A stretch of 64,000 nt of DNA from Ianthella basta. Its lineage: Eukaryota > Porifera > Demospongiae > Verongiida > Ianthellidae. The stretch lies in contig OZ025870.1 in NCBI GenBank assembly GCA_964019415.1, forward strand, positions 9,149,415 to 9,213,414, written 5' to 3'. Shown here piece after piece: positions 55,053 to 64,000 of this stretch; positions within the stretch are counted from its first letter, which is position 1, and the number at the start of each line of letters is the position of its first letter. The notes under the pieces were generated by a model. It ran no database searches. It saw nothing but the letters and a program-made list of their open reading frames with translations, and was not told the DNA's origin. The position numbers and the translations under genes were made by a program.

Positions 55053-55465
55053 ACACACACAATCATAGAGCCTAGAACATAGGACAGAAGACAGTGTAGT
55101 ATATTGGTGTGTGGTATATTAATATATTATGCCATATATTCATTACTGTTGGTGGTGTATTCAATTTCTTAACTGATGGTGCAACTTTATTCAAGTGGGA
55201 AATGGTGTGCATGTTTGAACAGCAAATCTGCTGCATATCTGTGTGTGATACTCCAGTCTTATAGAGCACTTTGCAGTAAAGGCACATGGTGGACTAGGAA
55301 ACACACCAAGGTGGACTAGGGCACATGCAGAGGCGGACCCATTACCTGTGCTGCATATACAATATACAGCATGGGAAGTGCGTGATTCACAGGATACTCA
55401 TATTACATGGTGTGTACTTGATATTTCCAATTAGCCCAGACTATGGAAATTTTCCATCAACCTTG

Positions 55466-55486
55466 CCCCCCCCCCCCCCCCCCCCC
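55466..55486. repeat. Poly-C run in front of the first phosphorylase kinase exon (U2)
   Basis: 21 C in place of 7 in U0, directly before the CAG acceptor; a second C run lies near 56991-57004. Confidence 0.9.
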
Positions 55487-55488
55487 AG

Positions 55489-56709
55489 GCTGTTTTGAAG
55501 TAAATGAGAAGGCCTGCTGTTCTGCATGATGCAGCAGGTTGGGAAGGTGCGCACGTGGAGTGGTTCAAGGCGGCTCAATCTAGATCGAGAGAGAGATTAC
55601 ACGCAAAGTACAACAGACGTATGTTGTGTGCGTGCGTGTGTGTGCGTGCGTGCGCGTGTGTGTGTGCATGTTACATTCGTATGTGAATGTATGTATGCCC
55701 ATGTGTTCATATACAAATACACTGGGTATTGCACATGTGTACGTACTGTCCCTATGTATAGTACACCATACAATGGCACTTTCTAATGTACGTACAGTTC
55801 TGTTCATTGCACTTTGCAAGTTACATCCCCTTACGACCTTTGCTGTGTTGCAGACACTGGTGCCACTGCAGTGGGGGATGGCGAATGGGGCCACCTCCAA
55901 ATCGATGCAACGTCGCTCTACCTATTGACACTGGCACAGGACAGCCTCTTGTACGGACAATACAGACATGGTGAAACAGATTCAGCTACAAGAATGCTTG
56001 CCACTTCATTGTCACCATTGGAACATTAGCTAAGTGTATTTACAGAGAACCGTAAACCAGCCAGGAAGGTCTCCCTTTGTTATACAGTGTATTTCACTCT
56101 TGCCATTGAGGGTTTAACTAATCTTATTGCCCCACTTAGTCTGTGCTTTGGCATGCTCATGGATTGTAGTATTGGTGTGTACATGTGCCTCTTGTCCTGT
56201 TGGTCAGGCCTACAGATAATCTACTCTTTGGACGAGGTTGCCTTCATTCAAAACCTTGTGTTTTACATCGAGGAGGCCTACAGAATACCTGTGAGTAGAG
56301 AATAGCGTAGGGGTAACCTGCTGACTAAAGTTGTAATATTACGTGATGTACTGTGTACCAAACTGTATCAAAGTGGATTTGATAGTACTGTATATCATAC
56401 ATGTATGTATGTGTGCATGTGTAATAATGCTCGATGCATAATACTGTGCAATGTACTGTTACGTAAGTATACATAGCAACCACCTAGCAACAGGAAATAC
56501 ACTGTAAGTAGCGATATTGTGTATAGGTGACATCTTGTTGTAAGAGTCGCTGGGTAGGCTGAGTATCATCAGATTGTCTTGCTTGTTTGTTTTTGTTTGT
56601 TTGTTTACTGTCCACACCACCCATGTAGGACTATGGTATTTGGGAGCAAGGTGACAAGACTAATAATGGAGAGCCCGAGCTGAATGCCAGCTCCAGTGGT
56701 ATGGCAAAG
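55489..56709 (+). pseudogene. Phosphorylase b kinase regulatory subunit exons, U2 copy
   Basis: Four exon pieces as in U0 and U1: a 1-bp insertion in the first (GAGAAGGCC), the same 2-bp loss in the second as U1 (AQDSLL), an intact third, and a fourth (56629-56709) whose GTGAGT donor is destroyed by a deletion that joins GGCAAAG to GTGGTCCTCC. The shared 2-bp loss groups U1 with U2 against U0. Confidence 0.75.
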
Positions 56710-57416
56710 GTGGTCCTCCTCCTCGGTCCTCCAGTTTTTTAGGAAAACTGAATTCTAGTACAATATTCATAGGCTTGTTTAACAGCAATAAATGCTGTGC
56801 CCGTGTGTGCTACGGTGCATGCTTAATATAGTGTGAATGAATACCAAAGGCGTAAAGGGGAAGCTGAATAGCTGGAATGGGTGGGCATACAGTACAGGAA
56901 GTGCAGCGAAATGTTGCCAGATGTAGGGATGGTGCAAATGTATTCAAAGTCAGCGAATGTTAATGACCTTGGTTTTGCATGTACTGGCTGCCCCCCCCCC
57001 CCCCTCTGCATGGACTGGTCCTCCTACTTGATCCTCCAGTTTTTCCGCCAAGTGGTTTGCTCTTCAGAGACACACTGCACCATCCCCTACATCTGCCCTT
57101 GTTTTTGGAGGAAGCATTATTCATTTTACATTGCATTACAAATTAGAATGTCCACAATAACATCGGTCTATTTTAAGCCTCTAGCTGTGTTCATGTGCAT
57201 GCATGTGTGATATTATGGGTGCACATTGGCCATGCACTGTTCAGTTTCCATTGTCCAACTAGAATTAAATTGGGAAGTAGGTCACCTCATCATTAACCAC
57301 ACTTTACTGCACTAAGCTTAAACTGCGGTTGTCGGATCTGATTGTACCTAGGACAACATATGTCAATAATTAATATTACGCTTTCGTGAAAATTGTCAGG
57401 CATGCTGAGTAGGTAA

Positions 57417-57543
57417 TAGCTTGATTCTTATTTGGACACTTAACAATTCAATTCAATACAACGTTTTGCCCATCACGGGCTTCATCAGGCATACAACTGA
57501 TGAAATCCAGTCCAAGTCCAAAGTCCAAATAAGAGTCAAGCTA
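57417..57543. mobile_element. Hairpin MITE (U2 copy)
   Basis: As in U1, 127 bp, one substitution in the right end (AAGAGTCAAGCTA). Confidence 0.7.
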
Positions 57544-57689
57544 ATACCAATTAATATTATGTTTGCACAACTTGCACCACACAGCCCACAAATTGGCAAT
57601 TAAACGGCTTCTCACTCTCTACATGCATAAGGGCTAGATTAAAGCAATAGCTAACAGTTATAATTTTACACAAAGTCGCACTACACGGC

Positions 57690-59100
57690 CTCCATTGCAA
57701 CCCGCACGATCTCAAGAGCTAGCCATAGGGCCTCCAGTGTTGCCCATTGAGCTTCCAGTACTATGTACCCATAGAGACTCCAGTGCATACCCATACGGCC
57801 ACCAGTGCTACCAATAGGGCACAGTGCTATCGATTGGGCCTAGCTCCAGTGCATACCCATAGGGCCTCCAGTGCCACTCATATGGCATCCAATGCTAGCA
57901 ATAGGGACTACAGTACAAACCCATATGGTCTCCATTGTATACCCAAAGGGTATACCCAAATACGTATAGGGCATCCAGTTGCCTAAAGAGCCCCTTGTAG
58001 GCCCTTTGACTAGCACTGTGCCCTATGGGTAGCACAAGTGGCCGTACTGGAATGCACTGTACTTCCTATGGGTAGCATTGGAGGCCCAATGGATATGTAC
58101 TGTTGTCCTATGGCTAGCACTAGAGTCCCTACGGGTAGTACTGAAGGCCCAATAGGTGTGTTTTGCAATGGGAGCCCTGTGGCCATGGGTGGCATGCACT
58201 GCAGGAACTACGGGTTGCACTGGAGGCCCAATGGCCCCCAGTACTACCCATAGGGCCTTGGTCCTACCCATACAGATTGCAGTACTATAATACCATTCAG
58301 CCTCCAGCCCATACCCATAGGGCCTCCAGTGCTATATAGCCATAGGCCTCCAGTGCAAACCCATGGGGCCTCCAGTGCATACCTATAGTGATTCCAGTGC
58401 ATACCCATAGGGCCTCCAGAGGATAGGGCCTCCAATGCTACCCACAGCACTGGAGGCCTACGTGTATGCACTGAAGGCCCCATGGGTAGCACTGGAGGCA
58501 CTATGGGTATGAACTGGAGGCTCTTTGGTTCATACCCACAGGGCCTCCAGTGCAACCCATAGTGCCTCCAGTGCTACCCATAGAGCCTTCAGTGCAACGC
58601 ATAGGGCCTCCAGTTCATATACCCATAGGGCCTCCAGTGCTACCCTTATGTCCAGGTACTCAAGTGCTACCCACAGGGCCTCCAGTGCTACCCAAAAGGG
58701 CCTCCAGTGCTACCCAAAAGGGCCTCCAGTGCTGCCAATAGGGCCTCCAGTGCTACCCATAGGGCTTACAGTGCATATCCATAGGGCCTCCAGCTAACCA
58801 TAGGGACACGAGTGCATACCCCTAAGGCCTCCACTGCTACTCATAGCGCGCATACACATAGGGCCTCCAGAGCTGCCAAAAGGGCCTACAGTGAATACCG
58901 ATAGGGACTCCAGTGCAAAACATAGGGCCTCCAGTGCTACCCATGGGCTGCCAGTACCATGGGGCCTCCAATGCATTCCCATTGGGCCTCCAGTGCTGCC
59001 AAGAGGGCCTCCAGTGCTGCCAAGAGGGCCTCCAGTGTATACCCATAGTGACACCTGTGCATATCCATAGGGCTCCAGTACAACCCATATGGCCTCCAGT
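57690..59100. repeat. Minisatellite array at the U2/U3 junction
   Basis: About 1.4 kb, with the same orientation switches as the U1/U2 junction (opposite strand at about 58005-58235). It has unit gains and losses, for example a repeated CCAAGAGGGCCTCCAGTGCTG at about 59000. Confidence 0.9.
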
Positions 59101-60100
59101 GTCCTCTTCAACCTGAATGGCTGAAAGCCTTTCTTAATTGGAAGTTGCGGACTCCCTTTCTTACTTTGCCGCATCATCAAGAGTCTGCACAAGCCTCTCA
59201 AGTTCTATAGAAGGAAACAAACATACATATATATGTATAATACAGCTATATAATTTATATGAAGGGTAACAAGCTTGACTGCATATTATATATAATATGT
59301 AACGGATTGATGGGATTGACATGATTTGATCATCATGATTTGCTTACTTATGTAACATATAATACAATATGACATGTGTTTGACATGATAGTGATTGCAC
59401 TGTGCTGTATACACTGCAGAAGACGCCGTATCCAACGTATAACGCTTTGTATATGGCCTGTGTATACGTATTATACGGGGGGTATACATTCTAAGCATAT
59501 CCAAAGCTAAGGAATGTATCCATTGGAATGAATGTCATAGATTGTGATGGACACATGATAGTACTATGAAGCTTGATCATAATATTGTCTTACCTGTTGT
59601 TGTGTGATTAGCTGGGTATGTTGTGGTTTGTGTACGTGTACTGTATCCGTTAGTTATTGATTATGCTGACCTGTATTATTGATTATGCATGGGATGGTTT
59701 TTTGGTGCAGCTGTACTTTTGATTTGGTGGTTGTTGGAGGATATAGAGTTTGTCAGTGAGTTGTATCTCTTGTTGTTGGCCGCAGTGTGTGCCTAATTAT
59801 TGTTCCAGTCCTGTCCAGTGTTCAAACGTCTCTCCGTACGGCGGAGTCTCCCGTATAACATTTGAACGCTTTATCACATAGATATGATAGGTCCTTAGAC
59901 AATCTCACGCATCCCCCAGTGATGCAGAAGCCAGGGCCACACCCTTAATGCACTGTCCAGCTCTCGAGTTTGGGGGGGAATGGTAATCATGGTTCGTGAC
60001 CACTTAGCTAAGCAAGACATGAAATCCCACAAAAATATAATTGCATACCTGTAGTTGCCTGTTTACATTGCATGAGTGGTGACATGGTAGGGGACACTCA

Positions 60101-60460
60101 TTGATTAGGTGGCCCCAGCTGCCTGACCATAACAAGGTTGCGGGTTTGCCTGCTTCCAAAGCAGTATTTTTCGGCGGTCGGCCATTTTGTTTACAAATTA
60201 CGGAGAGTATCCAATGTTATACAATAGATGACTACGGAATTGGGTCATGTTTCAGTGGCTTGCACTATTCTTGGGCAGATCCACAGGAGACGCTTAATAG
60301 GCCGAGTTTTACTCTTCTTCCAAATTCTAGATCTACAGGAATTGGGCTGTCTTTTGATACCGGTCACGCCACGAGTCGCGCTTCCGTCCGAGCTACGAAA
60401 ATCCGGCAAGTTTGGGTATTTAAATACCCACAGAAGGGTAGGAGGGTTAACCAGATTTAA
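60101..60460 (+). CDS. Hypothetical 119-codon ORF (U3 copy)
   Basis: Same ORF as in U1 and U2, with a 3-bp in-frame deletion near the end. Confidence 0.25.
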   Translation: MIRWPQLPDHNKVAGLPASKAVFFGGRPFCLQITESIQCYTIDDYGIGSCFSGLHYSWADPQETLNRPSFTLLPNSRSTGIGLSFDTGHATSRASVRATKIRQVWVFKYPQKGRRVNQI

Positions 60461-60600
60461 CAACCGCAAGAAAGCACATGGGCATCATGTGATCACGTGA
60501 GACTAGACCCCACGATGACCCCAGTATCACGTGCGACGTTGAAAAGATCTGCGCGCGCATGTGCAGTTAATCTCGCTCCCTTGCGAGTGTGGGAGTTGCG

Positions 60601-61733
60601 ATGGAGATTGTGAGTGCCTTCGACCATAGACGTTTGGCCGTTGAGAATAGTGACCTATACGGATCCCCTGCCAGTAAGTTGTACTACTTCCTAGGTTACA
60701 GTTAGGTTCTTGTCTACCTGTAGCTGTCCGTACTTGACTGTACTTTTGTGGGCGAGCGTGTCTGCATGTGCACGTGTATGTCTGTGTGGTAAGTAGTGCG
60801 CATGAGGTTTTTAAGTCGAAATACTTGTTCTCTTTCTTCTAGAAGATGATAGAACCGTTGGCAGTGCGTCTCATGAGAGTAACTGGGAAATTTCTTCAAG
60901 TATTGTTGAGTACCCATTCAAGAAAGGAGACATTGAATCTTATTCCATGTCTGTAACTCAATACACTCAAACAGGTCTGTGGATGATGGAGGGTGTCACT
61001 TTGCCGCGAGAGCAAAACAGAATAACCGATGAAGAAATGCCAATACAGTGGATCTATAGCATTGCACGTTCGCAAAGGGTGAACTGCGCTCATTACAATC
61101 TCATCTGTGATACCTATGCTCCAGGTTTTGACTCCTTGAATGACTGGCTTGAGAATAAGAGAATGAAACCAGCCGGGTGTTTGTTGTACATAAACATTCC
61201 AAATGATGGGAACCGTCTTCCAGCACTTTGGACAGAGACTGAGTCACATAATGACATTTGTAGCAGCGTTAACAAGACAGCATGTGGAGTAATTACGCAA
61301 TTGCGTTGTTTGCGATGCTATTCAGACCAAATAGGGAAGTGCCAAGGTTTCATGTTCCCTACCTCAAAGCAAGCTAGAGTGGTTGTAATGGTCACTGTGA
61401 CATGGCACAAACTTGCCTTGAATGTTGAGCTGAATTATCTTGAACTTCACAATGTGAAAGAACATGTGATTGGCGCTGTGAAACTAATGGACCAGAACTG
61501 TGCATTGCTGTATGGTACAGAGAGAGGCAATTATTTTATTCGCCTCTCTCCAAGAGATCTAGATCTATTAGTGAGTGATGCAGAGGACCGACAATCTGCA
61601 GAACAAATCTGCAGCAAACATAATATTCTTGTTGGAACCGCGAACTATGTGTACAAGATTGTGCCCAATTATTCCGATTCTGTGACGCTATCGATATTTC
61701 ATCTGCTGCTAAAAGAAGGAAAGACTGCCAACC
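60601..61733 (+). CDS. Nuclease/kinase-like gene, exons 1 and 2, U3 copy (partial)
   Basis: Exon 1 60601-60673 and exon 2 60843-61733, the same sizes (73 and 891 bp) and splice sites as U1, both open; GTGAGT donor present. Differences include SQRVNC for SQGVNC and a changed end (SDSVTLSIFHLLLKEG). Exon 3 lies beyond the window, so integrity is unknown. Confidence 0.65.
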
Positions 61734-62041
61734 GTGAGTCTGTGGTGTTATAGTAGTGCATGTGGTCATGTACATATATATGGGTAAACAGGGTTAGGGT
61801 ATAATTAGATAAGTAATAGTTAAATGCCGACTGAGAGGTGTCTGCAGGAGAGCACGAGGGCGTGAAGCGCACAAGTACCAAGTGGTCTAAATCCTCGCAG
61901 ACACCCATTGGTTGGCATTTAAGTGTTATAGATGCCAACTGATTAGGTAGCAAATCGACTTAGCTGCTCCTCCTTAGTAGCAATTTCGTTTGAAAGAACG
62001 GCTTTGAACACATTGGAGCCCTCCAGTATTTAGTTATCAGC

Positions 62042-64000
62042 ATATGTGAGAGTCGCCAGTAGAAATCGAAGATTAGCGCATTTTACTGAAAATGACTTTT
62101 CGCTATCAAGTTATACCTGTACCCCTTCTGCATCATTTTGCAAAGTTAGGGAACTGAACGTGCTTCCGCAACTGAGAAAATGAGAAGTAAACAACTGACC
62201 TAAAAGTTTAATTGTGAGCAGTATACTGAATTCCGCATAACAGCCCAGTATACTACGAGGCACATGGCATATATGGCAGCCAAGCAGAATTAGCAGGGAG
62301 AATAGCACATTTACACCGCTTTCTTGGCTTATTCGTTTATCTCTCTCTCTTCTGGGACCACCTGAGAGTGAATGATTGACGAAAACATCTCAGATGAGTG
62401 CTGGGCAGGGGCTGGGGGTCTTATTAACCTGTAGTACACCTTATTTAGACTTGACTGGCAGGACTGCTTCCAATTGGCTAATGATAGATGCATACATTTT
62501 CTGTTAGGAGCACATTACAATGCCTGCTGTATGCTTCACAAGTACTGTATAGATCATTTCTATCTTGGAGTGCTGGAGTCAAAAAATGAATGGTTCAAGT
62601 CGCTTTTTCTTTGTCATCTCCTTTTTCTTGTTTTCACCCGCTAGAGATGGGAGCTGAGTAGCAAATTTTGGCGTGATGTATGGTGGCCGGCGGGATTGCG
62701 CAATGAAGCGGTGGCACATCTGTTCGATATGTAACACTTTCTCTTTCGACAAAGGGCGCACATCGTAACTGTGATGTAGTCGATCACACCTGGCAGGCAC
62801 ACGATCGTCAAGAACGCTTCACAGCAACTCAATTAACAGGCAAGGTACAACTCAGGCTGCAGAGACTACCACACATGGTACAACACTGCGCATGCTCACA
62901 AAAAACACATGGAGATAAGGTGGTACAAAGGTCTGTGGTAAGCTGTGTCTAACAATAGTAACTCTTATCTAGTAATACTGGAATGATAAACATAAGGATA
63001 GACATAGCCCTACAATACATGTGACCAAAACCACAGTGTAATCATGTAGGATAAACATAGTAATACAGTCACATACACTACAGTAACTAACAGCAGCTAC
63101 ATCTGTGCTAGATGTGTGTGTCTTGCGCAAGGGGGCACTCTGAGTGTGAGGATTGTAGCACCTTTCGCCAGCATGAAAGAGAACCTTGCTACCCTCCCCT
63201 TGGACTATAAGGAACTTGCGGAGCTTCCGAACGCCTGGCAGATACGTGTAGCATTCATCCAAGTACTTTCTCCATGGATGAATGCTTTTCTCATTTGCAA
63301 TGAAAGTGGTGCAGTGGTTGGCATAAGTGCTTTTCAGTTCTTCAGCATTGAAAACATCAGCCACATTGTAAGACTTGGAGCAAGCCGCGAACAATCGATC
63401 TGGTAAAACCTTTGTGTGACCAGCAACAAGAAAACATGTGAATTGAGCTTATCAGGCCACGTTCCACAGCTTCTATGGCCCAGCCAAACAGGTAGTGATT
63501 TTTGTTGGTGTTGGTTGCATTGTCGAGGAAGGTCATCACCCTCTTGAGCCATGGATGCTTGGACTTGATGTCTTCAATATATGCCTGCAGCAGTGACACC
63601 GTATGGTCTGTGTTCTTGGGACCAAGCTGTTCACTGAAGAGTTGGACATGCCCGCTGTCATCACGCTGGTCCACAATGCCAAAGACGTCATGGGACTCCT
63701 TCATGAGGTAGTATGTGCTTGCAGGCTGTGGTGACCTACCTCAGTACGGAGTGAGCTTCGCCTGCTGGTAATCTGCACTCAGGACCAATGTGAAACTGAC
63801 GATTGTTGTATGTGCCACCCTCGACTGTAGACAGCTTACTCCATTCTTCTTTGCACCTTGCCACCATTTTGTTGTAGAATTTTCGTGCGAGTTTCACATC
63901 AAGCAAGTGGTCCTGGTGCATCCCTTTGAGTGTTGCCAGTTCCTTCTCATGTGGCCGTAGTCTGTCCTCAGAGGAGTTTCCAGAATCCCTAATCTTCTTG
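62042..64000 (-). mobile_element. DDE-like transposon, U3 copy (partial), with solo LTR
   Basis: Left inverted repeat at 62042. Transposase C-terminus 62579-62764, solo LTR 62770-63082 (with GTTAC duplications and a small internal deletion), then the transposase body to the window end. A Trp codon in the TPYWGR motif has become TGA (about 63740) and the upstream frame is shifted, so it is dead. No hAT insertion; the site near 63270 is empty. Confidence 0.75.

Larger units (their letters stand above)
43250..58249 (+). repeat. Segmental duplication unit U2
   Basis: About 15.0 kb; the same order as U1, with a private hAT insertion (48374-51185) and a private deletion that removes the Myc-like exon (near 56710). 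Visibly closer to U1 and U3 than to U0. Confidence 0.9.
58250..64000 (+). repeat. Segmental duplication unit U3 (cut by window end)
   Basis: Starts at the same block as U1 and U2 and continues through the intronic transposon past the end of the window. Confidence 0.9.

Noticed and set aside
55580..55930. ORFs made of CVCVRVC- or HTHTRTH-type runs
   Set aside because: Products of GT/CA-rich microsatellite DNA inside the first intron of the kinase-subunit pseudogene; the same at 17079-17336 and 40131-40446.
14635..64000. Whole repeat as a giant self-mobilising element (Maverick or similar)
   Set aside because: No common terminal inverted repeats, polymerase B, capsid or integrase set for the unit; the joints are minisatellite, which favours unequal exchange.

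Overview
The window is animal nuclear DNA, best matched to an early-branching metazoan; a demosponge is my guess. It has spliced genes with short introns (68-170 bp) and GTAAGT/GTGAGT donors, metazoan gene pieces (phosphorylase kinase regulatory subunit, a Myc-type bHLH-zipper exon), and many transposons of metazoan families. No operons, tRNA, rRNA or CRISPR were seen. The species is inference.

Layout. 1-9.9 kb is a graveyard of mobile elements: a short ORF with a 2A-like ribosome-skipping motif, a minus-strand ORF with Helitron-type arginine-rich repeats, remnants of a minus-strand multi-exon gene, an endonuclease fragment of one non-LTR retrotransposon, and a 5'-truncated CR1/L2-like non-LTR element ending in (ATCT)n. 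9.89-14.14 kb is a 21/22-bp minisatellite array. Most long ORFs there are by-products of the repeat period.

14.6-64.0 kb consists of four copies of one 12-15 kb segment. U0 (about 14.6-26.3 kb) is inverted. U1 (30.35-43.25 kb), U2 (43.25-58.25 kb) and U3 (58.25 kb to the window end) are direct tandem copies with the same minisatellite at their junctions. Read in its own direction, each unit holds: a three-exon nuclease/kinase-like gene; inside its large intron, on the opposite strand, a DDE-like transposon with about 39-bp terminal inverted repeats; then four exons of a phosphorylase kinase alpha/beta gene, a Myc-like bHLH-zipper exon, a hairpin MITE and the minisatellite.

The copies have decayed differently. 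The intronic transposon carries a 326-bp solo LTR with a 5-bp target duplication (GTTAC) in U1-U3. In U0 the same insertion survives as an LTR plus a Ty3/Gypsy integrase C-terminal part fused in frame to the transposase. U0 alone has a 468-bp MULE-like MITE. U1 and U2 lost the transposase 5' exon to a Harbinger-like fragment. U2 alone carries a 2.8-kb hAT element with an open 777-codon transposase. The nuclease/kinase gene is open across all exons only in U1; U0 and U2 have nonsense codons, and U3 runs out of the window. The phosphorylase kinase exons are best preserved in U0.

The strongest candidates for new biology are the multiplied nuclease/kinase gene with its nested transposon, the chimeric transposase-integrase ORF, the conserved frame change in the transposase, the minisatellite that seeds unit junctions, and the 2A motif behind a signal-peptide-like leader. 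All family assignments come from reading the translations by eye; no database search was run.
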